From NCBI RefSeq assembly GCF_018138145.1, contig NZ_CP073104.1, positions 1,798,001 through 1,862,000 of the forward strand: a DNA stretch of 64,000 bases, written 5' to 3'. Positions 1-7,635 of the stretch are shown piece after piece. The stretch is from Pseudomonas sp. SCA2728.1_7 (GTDB lineage Bacteria > Pseudomonadota > Gammaproteobacteria > Pseudomonadales > Pseudomonadaceae). The notes below the pieces were generated by a model. The model made no database searches, had not been told where the DNA came from, and saw only the letters and a program-made list of their open reading frames with translations. The translations under genes and the position numbers were made by a program. Each line of letters begins with the position of its first letter. Position 1 is the first letter of the stretch.

Positions 1-978
1 GACCACGTAACGGCTCTTGATCCCGGTGACCGCCACCAGCCCGACGTTCTGGGCGAAAGCGCTCTGGGTGAACGAACCGAAGATCGGCGCAAACATGCTC
101 GACAGCATGTCCGCGCGCAAACCATTGCCCAGACGCTTGGAATCGACCTTGGTGCCGATGATTTCACCGACCGCCAGAATGTCTGCCGACGTTTCTACCA
201 GCGTCACCATGACCACGATGCACATCGACAGGATCGCGGCGAAGTGGAAGGTCGGCATGCCGAAATGGAACGGCGTCGGGAAGCCGAACATCGGGCCAGT
301 GGTGACGTTGGAGAAGTCCGCCATGCCGAGGAACACCGCCAGCACCGTGCCGATCACCATGGCCAACAGGATCGACAGACGCGAGATGGTCGAGCTGCCG
401 ACCTTGCTCAGCAGCAGCACCAATACCAGCGTGACCGCCGCCAGACCGATGTTCTGCATGCTGCCGAAGTCCGGCGCGTGGCTGTTGCCGCCCATGGCCC
501 AGCGTGCGGCCACCGGCATCAGCGTCAGGCCGATGGTGGTGATCACGATGCCGGTGACCAGCGGCGGGAAGAACTTGGTGATGCGCGAGAACACCGGTGT
601 GATCAATAAGCCTATCAAGGACGCCGCAATCACTGCGCCGAGCACCGACTGGAAGCCGCCCTCCCCGCCACTGCTGACGATTGCAACCATGGTCGCCACA
701 CCGGAGAACGACACACCCTGTACCAGCGGCAACTGACAGCCAAAAAACGGTAGACCCAGGGTTTGCAGCAGCGTCGCCAGCCCCCCCGCAAACAATGAAG
801 CAGCAATCAACAAACCTATGTCTGCCGGCGACAGGCCGGCCGCCTGGCCGATGATCAGTGGCACCGCAACGATACCGCCGTACATGGTCAGAACATGTTG
901 CAGGCCGTAAGCCATATTCGCGCCGACCCCGAGATTTTCGTCCTCGGGCCGTTGGTGTGAAACATGGGGCGTTTTCAT
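1..978 (-). CDS. NCS2 family purine/uracil permease, 3' end beyond window
   Basis: The first 326 residues of an inner-membrane nucleobase:cation symporter are visible; the reading frame is still open at base 1, so the C-terminus is outside the window. The N-terminal QHVLTMYGG stretch carries the His conserved in the first membrane helix of this family. Many hydrophobic segments follow. Near the visible end is the family signature QNVGLVAVTG, in the class of motifs that decide substrate in XanQ/UacT-type carriers. This favours xanthine, uric acid or uracil uptake, but the exact substrate cannot be read. The start is the ATG at 978. A GntR-like palindrome lies about 70 bases upstream and may control it. 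Family is confident; substrate is inference. Confidence 0.85.
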   Translation of the reverse strand, partial: MKTPHVSHQRPEDENLGVGANMAYGLQHVLTMYGGIVAVPLIIGQAAGLSPADIGLLIAASLFAGGLATLLQTLGLPFFGCQLPLVQGVSFSGVATMVAIVSSGGEGGFQSVLGAVIAASLIGLLITPVFSRITKFFPPLVTGIVITTIGLTLMPVAARWAMGGNSHAPDFGSMQNIGLAAVTLVLVLLLSKVGSSTISRLSILLAMVIGTVLAVFLGMADFSNVTTGPMFGFPTPFHFGMPTFHFAAILSMCIVVMVTLVETSADILAVGEIIGTKVDSKRLGNGLRADMLSSMFAPIFGSFTQSAFAQNVGLVAVTGIKSRYVV

Positions 979-1044
979 GGTGGGGGGTTCCCTGGTTTTT
1001 GTTATGCGCACACTGTATTCAATACTCACGACAAATGTCCATAG

Positions 1045-1058
1045 AGTTGTATACAACT
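1045..1058. promoter_or_regulatory. Perfect 14-bp palindrome upstream of the NCS2 permease
   Basis: The sequence AGTTGTATACAACT is perfectly self-complementary and lies 67-80 bases upstream of the permease ATG on the minus strand. TTGTATACAA-type cores are typical operators of FadR/VanR-branch GntR regulators, several of which control purine or pyrimidine use. The regulator gene is not in the window. The palindrome is seen; the operator role is inferred. Confidence 0.45.
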
Positions 1059-1210
1059 TATCAGTCACATAATGGATAGGTAGCCACCCAACCTTCTATC
1101 CCGCCGCTTGCATCCCCCACAAATCCGGCAACACATGCGCTTCTGTGTCTGCGCCAACGCCCACTAGGCTGAAGTGTTCATGGCGACCAGCGGCGCGGTC
1201 GCACTCTTTT

Positions 1211-1233
1211 TTATACATATAAAGTATGCATAA
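1211..1233 (+). promoter_or_regulatory. Inverted repeat overlapping the brnT start, probable BrnTA autoregulatory operator
   Basis: Arms TTATACATA (1211-1219) and TATGCATAA (1225-1233) form an inverted repeat with 8 of 9 matches around a 5-base spacer. The right arm ends on the A of the brnT ATG. The AT-rich element probably also contains the -10 region. BrnA antitoxins, alone or with BrnT, are known to repress their own operon through such palindromes. No Shine-Dalgarno sequence fits between the repeat and the start. Confidence 0.55.
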
Positions 1234-1517
1234 TGAAGTCATTCACTATTCAGTACGACAAAAGCAAGAACGCAGCCAACAAACTCAAGCACAAAGGCGT
1301 CAGCCTCGCCGAAACTGAACCGGTCTTGCACGACGAACGAGCACTGACGGTCGAGGACAACGACCATGACGAACAGCGCTGGATCACTATTGGCCTCAAC
1401 GGCAAAGGGCGCTTGTTGGTCGTTGCTTACAGTTACCGGGATGCGAATGTCGTTCGAATCATTTCTGCACGTGTCGCCACACCCAGCGAACGTTGCGCTT
1501 ATTTTCTGGAGGCTTGA
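1233..1517 (+). CDS. brnT: BrnT family ribonuclease toxin
   Basis: This 94-residue protein matches the BrnT fold, a RelE-like ribonuclease that stops translation when free of its antitoxin. The N-terminal YDKSKNAANKLKHKGVSLAE corresponds to the family signature (W/Y-D-x-x-K...N-x-x-K-H-G-V-x-F). The C-terminal RIISARVATPSER holds the conserved basic and acidic residues of the active site. It is followed after 3 bases by brnA, the usual toxin-first order of this type II system. The ATG at 1233 has no clear ribosome-binding site and sits inside an inverted repeat, so the mRNA may be leaderless or poorly translated. No in-frame ATG, GTG or TTG lies just upstream. Confidence 0.88.
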   Translation: MKSFTIQYDKSKNAANKLKHKGVSLAETEPVLHDERALTVEDNDHDEQRWITIGLNGKGRLLVVAYSYRDANVVRIISARVATPSERCAYFLEA

Positions 1518-1520
1518 CCG

Positions 1521-1847
1521 ATGAAAGACGAATATGACTTCTCTCAGGGCAAACGCGGTGCAGTGGCGCCCAACAAGGGTAAAACGCGCATTACCATCAT
1601 GCTGGATGACGCCGTCATCGAAGCGGCGCGTACGGCCGCGGAGAGCGAAGGGTTCGGTTATCAGACGGTAATCAATAACACCCTGCGTCATGCCCTGCTC
1701 GATGCGATTGAAAAACCGGAACAAGCCGAATCAAGCGGGCAATTCAAGAAAGGCATCACCGCCGCAGACCTCAAGAGTCTCGAGAAAAAACTGTCGGCAG
1801 CGGTCGGGGAAATCCGCCGAGTTCTGGAGCCAGAAGCCAAGCCCTAG
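1521..1847 (+). CDS. brnA: BrnA family antitoxin
   Basis: This 108-residue protein is the DNA-binding antitoxin partner of BrnT. The central segment KTRITIMLDDAVIEAARTAA, followed by GYQTVINNTLRHAL, is a ribbon-helix-helix domain: a short beta strand (residues about 22-29) and two helices. The C-terminal third is charged and should wrap the toxin. Translation is probably coupled to brnT, since only 3 bases separate the genes. Its TAG stop shares the palindrome CTAG (1844-1847) with the stop of the convergent N-acetyltransferase gene, so the two coding regions overlap by four bases tail to tail. Confidence 0.88.
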   Translation: MKDEYDFSQGKRGAVAPNKGKTRITIMLDDAVIEAARTAAESEGFGYQTVINNTLRHALLDAIEKPEQAESSGQFKKGITAADLKSLEKKLSAAVGEIRRVLEPEAKP

Positions 1848-2677
1848 CCAGACACGGGCTCGATCATCCGCGCCAGAGACTGCCGCGTGTGGGGTAGATC
1901 CGGCAGGTGCAGAGCAAATTCGCGCGCCAGCAACTCAATCAGCTCATCGACCTGCGTCACTTCGCGCCGCTCACTATTGGCACCCATGCGATGGAAGGCG
2001 AAGCTGCCGTTGTTCAGCGTCTTGCGCCAGCCCTCCCCGGTGCGCGCGACCATCAGGCGCTGACTGAACGGTGACTCAGGATGTGTCGAGACGTACCAGT
2101 TGCCAATGGTGTAATCGATGTCTTCCTGGCGTTGCAGATCGAACAGGTACATCGATCGCCACTCCCCCGCCACCTTGGCACGCAGCATGTAGCCGTCGGG
2201 TTGTTTTTCAATGCGATAAGGTTCGTGAGGGGTCGCTTGCTCCGACTCGGTGTCGAGGAGCAGCGGTGCAGTCGGCACCATGCCACCAAAACCGACATCG
2301 GTGATGTAGCGCACATCGTCGATGGTCACCAGACTCAAGCGGTGCGTGCGCGCTGTCCAGTTGCCTTCGGGCTGATTCATCACCACGCGCCCGCTGATAG
2401 CGCGTGCGTCGAAGCCCAGTTCAAGCAACAAGGCAAAGAACAGGTTGTTGAGTTCGTAGCAGTAACCACCACGGCCACCGACGAGGATTTTTTCTTCGAT
2501 GGACGGCAGGTCGATCAACACCGGCGCCCCGCTAATCGTCGCCAGGTTCTCGAAAGGAAACACGCCGGTGTGGCGCAATTGCAGCAGTCGCAGGGTGTCC
2601 AGTGTCGGCTCCGGTGGCGCTTCAAAACCGAGACGTTGCAGGTACAACTTCAGATTCGTCAGGCGAGGCTCACTCAT
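1844..2677 (-). CDS. nat: Arylamine N-acetyltransferase
   Basis: This 277-residue cytosolic enzyme transfers acetyl from acetyl-CoA to arylamines, N-hydroxyarylamines and hydrazines. The catalytic triad is visible: Cys73 in RGGYCYELN, His112 in ARTHRLSLV and Asp127 in TDVGFGG, at spacings close to the well-studied Salmonella enzyme. The ATG at 2677 (MSEPRLTNLK) is chosen because AAGGAC sits at the right distance and the length then fits the family. The open frame extends to 2812 but that start would add 45 residues not seen in NAT proteins. It converges with brnA and follows xthA on the same strand, with a 101-base gap. Confidence 0.92.
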   Translation of the reverse strand: MSEPRLTNLKLYLQRLGFEAPPEPTLDTLRLLQLRHTGVFPFENLATISGAPVLIDLPSIEEKILVGGRGGYCYELNNLFFALLLELGFDARAISGRVVMNQPEGNWTARTHRLSLVTIDDVRYITDVGFGGMVPTAPLLLDTESEQATPHEPYRIEKQPDGYMLRAKVAGEWRSMYLFDLQRQEDIDYTIGNWYVSTHPESPFSQRLMVARTGEGWRKTLNNGSFAFHRMGANSERREVTQVDELIELLAREFALHLPDLPHTRQSLARMIEPVSG

Positions 2678-2778
2678 TGCTCGGTCCTTATGCATGGGGC
2701 CGCAGTTCACTGCGTTGATGGTCGCCATGTATACGGGATCGGGCACTGGTTCCGACAATTGATTTCGCCAATCGCCCG

Positions 2779-3573
2779 CTAGCGTTTTTTCCGTGAACCG
2801 ATACGGATCCACGTCGGCGCATGGTCACTGGCGTGGGGTTCGTTGCGCACCCAGGCATCTACCCCGGCCTCGTGCAAATACGGACTCAGCGCCGGATTGA
2901 GCAGTAGATGATCAATGCGCAAACCGGAATTGGTTTGCCAGTGCTGGCGGAAGTAATCCCAGAACGTATAGAGGCGATCCTCGGGATACAGATGGCGCAG
3001 CGAATCGGTCCAGCCCTGATCGAGCAAACGCTGATAACACTCGCGACTCTCGGGTTGCAGCAACGCATCCTTGAGCCACGAGCGGGTGTTGTAGATGTCC
3101 ATGTCAGTGGGCACAACGTTGTAGTCACCCGCCAGCACCACCGGGTGATCGCTGCTTTGCAGGTCCTTCGCGTAGCTGATCAGCCTTTCGAACCACGCCA
3201 GTTTGTAATCGAACTTCGGTCCGGGCTGCGGGTTGCCATTCGGCAGGTACAGACACCCGACCAACACCCCATGCACCGCCGCTTCCAGATAACGACTGTG
3301 CTTGTCGTCGGGATCGCCGGGCAAACCGCGCCGACTCTCCAGCGGTTGCGCGTCACGGGCAAGAATCGCCACGCCGTTCCACGCGGCTTGTCCCTGCCAG
3401 ATTGCGCCGTAACCGGCGGCTCCCAGTTCGGCGGCGGGGAACGCCGTGTCGACAGATTTGAGTTCTTGCAGGCAGGCGATGTCCGGTTGCTCGCGCTTGA
3501 GCCAATCCAGCAGATTCGGCAAACGAGCGCGTAAACCGTTGACGTTGTAGGTGGCGATCCGCAGGTTTTTCAT
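2779..3573 (-). CDS. xthA: Exodeoxyribonuclease III
   Basis: This 264-residue DNA-repair enzyme cuts at abasic sites and degrades DNA 3' to 5'. The metal- and substrate-binding motifs of the AP-endonuclease/exonuclease/phosphatase fold are all present: TYNVNGLRAR near the N-terminus, CLQELKS, AGDYNVVPTDMDIYN, LRIDHLLL and the C-terminal SDHAPTW with its catalytic Asp-His pair. Length matches E. coli ExoIII (268). The start is the ATG at 3573 (MKNLRIATYN), with GGAGCC upstream; the frame runs open to 3720 without family similarity. It points away from the GNAT gene that starts at 3703. Confidence 0.93.
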   Translation of the reverse strand: MKNLRIATYNVNGLRARLPNLLDWLKREQPDIACLQELKSVDTAFPAAELGAAGYGAIWQGQAAWNGVAILARDAQPLESRRGLPGDPDDKHSRYLEAAVHGVLVGCLYLPNGNPQPGPKFDYKLAWFERLISYAKDLQSSDHPVVLAGDYNVVPTDMDIYNTRSWLKDALLQPESRECYQRLLDQGWTDSLRHLYPEDRLYTFWDYFRQHWQTNSGLRIDHLLLNPALSPYLHEAGVDAWVRNEPHASDHAPTWIRIGSRKKR

Positions 3574-3702
3574 CAACTGAGGCTCCTGCCCATGGGCTGT
3601 GAAAACTGTGACCTCGTGAACATCGTGGCGGTTGCATCGGATCCACCCGATGCGGCGTAATAGGCCCTCGCCATTCGCCCGCTCCGCCGAGACCTGATCC
3701 CC

Positions 3703-4284
3703 ATGAAAACCACGCTGCAAGGTCAGCGCATTCTCCTGCGCCCGCTTGAGTATTCAGATGCCGCCGCCCTGCTCCATGCGGCCGCTGACGGCGAATTGTG
3801 GAACCTCACCGTCACCGTGGTGCCTTCAGCAAGCACCGTCGACAGCTACCTGAAAAAAGCCCTCGATGGCCGTGATGCCGGCACGGTGATGCCGTTCGTG
3901 ATCGTGTTGAAAGATAGCGGCCAAGTCATCGGCTCGACGCGCTTCTGGAAGATCGACCCGCTCAATCGCAAGCTGGAAATCGGCAGCAGCTGGATCGCGG
4001 CGAGCTGGCAGAAATCCTTCGTCAACACCGAAGCCAAGTACCTGATGCTGCGTCACGCCTTCGAAGTCCTCGGTTGCGTGCGCGTGCAGTTCACCACCGA
4101 CGAGAACAACCAGAAGTCGCGCAACGCGATTCTGCGTCTCGGCGCACAGCAGGAAGGCATTGTCCGCCACGAACGAATAATGCCGGACGGGCGCAAGCGC
4201 AACTCGGTGCGTTTCAGCATCATCGACGACGAGTGGCCGCAGGTGCGCTTGCATCTGGAGCAGAAACTCGCCGCCTACGCGTAA
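3703..4284 (+). CDS. GNAT family N-acetyltransferase (RimJ/RimL-like)
   Basis: This 193-residue protein has the layout of the RimJ/RimL branch of GNAT acetyltransferases: an N-terminal LRPLEYSDAAAL strand-helix, a central GSTRFWKIDPLNRKLEIGSSWIA core, and a C-terminal CVRVQFTTDENNQKSRNAILRLGA segment. The last holds the Asn residues and loop that usually contact acetyl-CoA, followed by the typical GxxxEGIVRHER strand. Substrates of this branch range from ribosomal protein N-termini to small amines, and nothing here fixes it. It converges with the channel gene, with 5 bases between the stops. Confidence 0.82.
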   Translation: MKTTLQGQRILLRPLEYSDAAALLHAAADGELWNLTVTVVPSASTVDSYLKKALDGRDAGTVMPFVIVLKDSGQVIGSTRFWKIDPLNRKLEIGSSWIAASWQKSFVNTEAKYLMLRHAFEVLGCVRVQFTTDENNQKSRNAILRLGAQQEGIVRHERIMPDGRKRNSVRFSIIDDEWPQVRLHLEQKLAAYA

Positions 4285-4289
4285 AACAT

Positions 4290-5732
4290 TCAGGTACGAT
4301 TGCGCAGCCATTGCAGAAAGCCTTTTTTCGGTGCGACCACCGGCGTTTCCTCGGTCAGCGATTGCGCCTTGTGCAGGCGATAATCGAGCAAGGCTTGCAT
4401 CGCATCGTTGATGTCGTGGCGGGCGTCGAGGCACGGCTTGAGGTAGGACTTTTCGATGCGGTACAGCACGCAAAAGGTTTTCGCCGAAAAGTCCGCCGGC
4501 AACGCGGTATCGGACAAGATCCCAGCCTCGCCAATCACCTCCCCCGGTCCCATACGCCCGGACTCGAACGGCGTACCGTGACGTTTCAACGTCACCGACA
4601 CCACACCGGACTCAATAATGAACAGATGATCGCTGACCTCGCCGCCCGCGAGAATGACTTCGCCGGCACGGAAGGTTTGCAGGTTCATGTTCTGGCTGAA
4701 GGTGTCTTTCTCCTCCTGGCGCAGGGTCGAGAAGATCGGCGAACTGTCGAGCAGTGCCCGTGGCCGCGACAGGTTAGTCGGCGCGCTGCTTTCATCACTC
4801 GACAGCAGATTGACCCCGGACGCCTGCAAATGCCGATACGCCAGGTCGAACAGCTGATTGCGCACCACACGCTTCTCGCCCATGGAGGCGACGAAACCGC
4901 TGATCTCGTATTCCGCACCGCTGCTGCCTGAGCTTTTCAGTGCGACGCTCGGTGCAGGTGTGTCGAGCAACTGGCGACAGCCCTGCATCGCCCGCTCCAG
5001 CGCATCGATCACCGAATTGGGCCGCGCATGCGGGCTGACCTGCACGCTGACTGCGACGCCGAACATATTGCTCGGCCGACTGAAGTTGATGATCTTGGCC
5101 TTGGCCGCCAGCGAGTTGGGGATCACCGCCATGCTGCCTTGGCTGGTCTGCAGGCGCGTGGCACGCCAGTCGATATCGGTGACCCGGCCTTCGGTGCCGT
5201 CGATGGAAATCCAGTCATCCAGTTGATACGGCTTGGTGGTGTTGAGGACGATCCCGGAGAACACATCGCTGAGCGTGCTCTGCAAGGCCAGACCGACGAT
5301 GATCGCCAACGCGCCAGACGTCGCCAGCACGCCTTTGACCGGCAGATCCAGCACATAGGCCAGCGCCGCGATGATCGCGATAAGGAAAATCACCGCGCCG
5401 AGCAAGTCCTGCAACAGCCGCCCGGTGTGGCCGACCCGCTGCATCATCACCGCGCCGATCAACACCGTCAGAGTGCGCGCACCGAACAGCCACCAGCCAA
5501 TCTGCAACCCGGTCGCCGCCAAATGCAGCGGCACGTTGTCGGCCCACGGTGCGGGCTCCATCGGGTTGAGGCCTTCGTTGAACAGCAGCACGCTGAACAG
5601 AGTGAAAATCAGCACCCGCACCAGCAGTTTCCACTCGCTGCCATGGGAGGAGATCAGACGCCACAGGCCCAGATCGAGGAGGATCAGGATCAACGCGCAG
5701 AACAACGGATGTTCGGTGAGCAGCGACAGCAT
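4290..5732 (-). CDS. Mechanosensitive ion channel (MscS) with C-terminal cyclic-nucleotide-binding domain
   Basis: This 480-residue membrane protein combines an MscS pore with a regulatory domain. Four or so hydrophobic helices occupy residues about 5-165. The pore-lining helix and beta domain follow, with VLATSGALAIIVGLALQSTLSDVFSG and DWISIDGTEGRVTDIDWRATRLQT, the clearest MscS signatures. From about residue 340 a CRP-like cNMP-binding domain appears (FRAGEVILAGGEVSDHLF, then PGEVIGEAGILSDTALPADFSA, the phosphate-binding cassette). Members of this fusion class gate on cAMP rather than tension. The ATG at 5732 is chosen because GGAG lies 8 bases upstream. Ligand is inference. Confidence 0.88.
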   Translation of the reverse strand: MLSLLTEHPLFCALILILLDLGLWRLISSHGSEWKLLVRVLIFTLFSVLLFNEGLNPMEPAPWADNVPLHLAATGLQIGWWLFGARTLTVLIGAVMMQRVGHTGRLLQDLLGAVIFLIAIIAALAYVLDLPVKGVLATSGALAIIVGLALQSTLSDVFSGIVLNTTKPYQLDDWISIDGTEGRVTDIDWRATRLQTSQGSMAVIPNSLAAKAKIINFSRPSNMFGVAVSVQVSPHARPNSVIDALERAMQGCRQLLDTPAPSVALKSSGSSGAEYEISGFVASMGEKRVVRNQLFDLAYRHLQASGVNLLSSDESSAPTNLSRPRALLDSSPIFSTLRQEEKDTFSQNMNLQTFRAGEVILAGGEVSDHLFIIESGVVSVTLKRHGTPFESGRMGPGEVIGEAGILSDTALPADFSAKTFCVLYRIEKSYLKPCLDARHDINDAMQALLDYRLHKAQSLTEETPVVAPKKGFLQWLRNRT

Positions 5733-5841
5733 CAAACAACTCCGACGGGGGCCAATCGCGAGAAGATCGCACAGATTGAGCAAGTGTAGGAGCAATTGAT
5801 TTCAGAGCATGAACGCCCACGCAAAAACACCGCAAAACCCA

Positions 5842-5930
5842 TGTAGGAGTGAGCCTGCTCGCGATGGCGGGGTATCAGTCGAAATCTCTTTGACTGACCC
5901 ACCGCTATCGCGAGCAGGCTCACTCCTACA
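5842..5930. repeat. REP doublet (REPIN), GTAGGAGTGAGCC type
   Basis: Two copies of the repeat core GAGTGAGCCTGCTCGCGA face each other as an inverted pair about 89 bases long, between the MscS-type gene and the YcaC-like gene. The outer ends are TGTAGGAG and CTCCTACA and the centre is unrelated sequence. The same element recurs at 14950-15038 and 18227-18303. Such REPINs are non-autonomous elements spread by RAYT transposases in Pseudomonas. Confidence 0.85.
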
Positions 5931-5950
5931 GGTATTGCGTAAGGCCTGGG

Positions 5951-6577
5951 TTATTTACCGTTAGTCAGGGTGCTGTAGCTGGTCATCAGGTTGCGGTAGT
6001 CGGGGATATGGTTGGAGAACAGCGTGCCCAGCCCTTCAATGTCGTTGCGCCAGTCGCGATGCAGTTCGCAGGCCAGCCCGAACCAAGTCATCAATTGCGC
6101 GCCGGCCGAGGACATGCGATTCCACGCCGATTCGCGGGTCAGTTCGTTGAACGTGCCCGAGGCATCGGTGACCACGAACACATCAAAACCTTCCTCTATC
6201 GCCGACAGCGCCGGGAACGCCACGCAGACCTCGGTCACCACACCAGCAATGATCAACTGCTTCTTGCCAGTCGCCTTGATCGCCTTGACGAAATCCTCGT
6301 TGTCCCAGGCGTTGATCTGCCCCGGACGGGCAATGTATGGCGCCTCGGGAAACAGTGCCTTGAGTTCCGGCACCAGCGGGCCATTCGGGCCGGTTTCAAA
6401 ACTGGTGGTGAGGATTGTCGGCAGTTTGAAGTACTTGGCCAGATCGGCCAGCGCCAGCACGTTGTTCTTGAATTTGTCCGGATCGATGTCGCGCACCAGC
6501 GACAGCAGCCCGGCCTGATGGTCGACCAGCAACACCGCTGCGTTGTTCTTGTCCAGACGTTTGTATTGAGTGTTCAT
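5951..6577 (-). CDS. Isochorismatase-family hydrolase, YcaC-like
   Basis: This 208-residue cysteine hydrolase has exactly the length of E. coli YcaC. The triad residues are seen as Asp19 in LLVDHQAG, a Lys in the 80-106 region and Cys118 in GVVTEVCVAFPAL, the isochorismatase-family nucleophile motif. YcaC proteins form octamers and are induced by various stresses; their natural substrate is unknown. The ATG at 6577 has GAGGAAA upstream and replaces a longer frame beginning at 6610. The pirin gene lies 86 bases upstream on the same strand, so the two may be cotranscribed under the divergent LysR regulator. Confidence 0.88.
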   Translation of the reverse strand: MNTQYKRLDKNNAAVLLVDHQAGLLSLVRDIDPDKFKNNVLALADLAKYFKLPTILTTSFETGPNGPLVPELKALFPEAPYIARPGQINAWDNEDFVKAIKATGKKQLIIAGVVTEVCVAFPALSAIEEGFDVFVVTDASGTFNELTRESAWNRMSSAGAQLMTWFGLACELHRDWRNDIEGLGTLFSNHIPDYRNLMTSYSTLTNGK

Positions 6578-6663
6578 GTGCGTTTCCTCTTTTCTATAGG
6601 CAACAGCCATCCCTGGCCTGCGAACCGGCCTACGCGTCCTGTGTAGAGCGGAGTGGTGGTGCG

Positions 6664-7530
6664 TTAAGCGTGCATCTGGCCGAAGCGGCCGGACTGGAAG
6701 TCGGCGAACGCCTGGTGGATTTCCTGCTCGGTGTTCATCACGAACGGGCCATGGCCGACGATCGGTTCGTCGATCGGCTCGCCGCTGAGCAGCAACACCA
6801 CGGCGTCCTGGCTGGCTTCGAGGGTCAGTTGCTGGCCGTCACGTTCGAACAGCGCCAATTGCCCTTCACGCACCGCTTCCACAGCGTTGACCTGAACCGA
6901 GCCTTTCAGCACCACCAGCGCGGTATTGCGGCCTTCATGCAGATCGAGCGTCAGCAACTTGCCGGCGTTCAGACGCAGATCCCACACATCGATCGGTGTG
7001 AAGGTGCGCGACGGGCCTTTGTGGCCCTCGAACTCACCGGCGATCAGGCGCAGGCTGCCGGCGTTGTCCTTGAGCGCGATGCTCGGGATGTCGCTGTCGA
7101 GAATGGTCTGGTAGCCCGGCGCGGCCATTTTGTCCTTGGCCGGCAGATTGACCCACAACTGGACCATTTCCAGTTTGCCGCCGGTTTTGGCGAAGTTTTC
7201 CGAATGGAATTCCTCGTGGAGGATCCCGGAAGCGGCCGTCATCCATTGCACATCGCCCGGGCCGATCACGCCGCCGCTGCCGATCGAGTCGCGGTGCTGC
7301 ACTTCGCCTTCATACACGATAGTCACGGTTTCGAAACCACGGTGCGGATGCTGACCAACGCCACGCCGTTCGCTGGTCGGGGTGAAATCGGCCGGGCCGG
7401 CGTGATCGAGCAGCAGAAACGGGCTGATGTGTTTGCCCAGGTTGTCGTAGGAAAACAGCGTGCGAACCGGGAAACCATCGCCGACCCAATGGCCGCGCGG
7501 GCTGGTGTAGATACCGATGATGTTTTTCAT
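6664..7530 (-). CDS. Pirin family bicupin protein
   Basis: This 288-residue protein is a pirin, a two-domain cupin. The N-terminal cupin carries the metal-ligand pattern GQHPHRGFETVTIVYEGEVQHRDS and then PGDVQWMTAASGILHEEFH, with His and Glu residues for an Fe(II) site. The C-terminal cupin (about 170-280) lacks a clear metal set. Bacterial pirins include quercetinase-like dioxygenases and regulators of metabolic enzymes; this one cannot be placed further. The ATG at 7530 is preferred because GGAGAC lies 6 bases upstream; a TTG at 7542 overlaps that ribosome site. It is divergent from a LysR gene. Confidence 0.9.
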   Translation of the reverse strand: MKNIIGIYTSPRGHWVGDGFPVRTLFSYDNLGKHISPFLLLDHAGPADFTPTSERRGVGQHPHRGFETVTIVYEGEVQHRDSIGSGGVIGPGDVQWMTAASGILHEEFHSENFAKTGGKLEMVQLWVNLPAKDKMAAPGYQTILDSDIPSIALKDNAGSLRLIAGEFEGHKGPSRTFTPIDVWDLRLNAGKLLTLDLHEGRNTALVVLKGSVQVNAVEAVREGQLALFERDGQQLTLEASQDAVVLLLSGEPIDEPIVGHGPFVMNTEQEIHQAFADFQSGRFGQMHA

Positions 7531-7559
7531 GGTTGTCTCCAATTTGGGTGAGTGACGCG

Positions 7560-7580
7560 ATGGATTAAGCTTAAATCCAT
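7560..7580. promoter_or_regulatory. Palindrome between pirin and LysR genes
   Basis: Arms ATGGATT and AATCCAT flank a 7-base AT-rich centre in the 105-base gap between the divergent pirin and LysR genes. Position and shape suit a LysR-type operator that would control both directions. The symmetry is seen; binding is inferred. Confidence 0.45.
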
Positions 7581-7635
7581 GGGCATTAATGCACTAGACT
7601 GCAAAAATCAGCCTTAGCGTTCTATCTGGAGAACG

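Noticed and set aside
1844..2812. Longer N-acetyltransferase from a start at 2812
   Set aside because: It would add 45 residues foreign to the family and run up to the xthA stop region; the internal ATG at 2677 has a good ribosome-binding site and puts the catalytic triad at family-typical positions.
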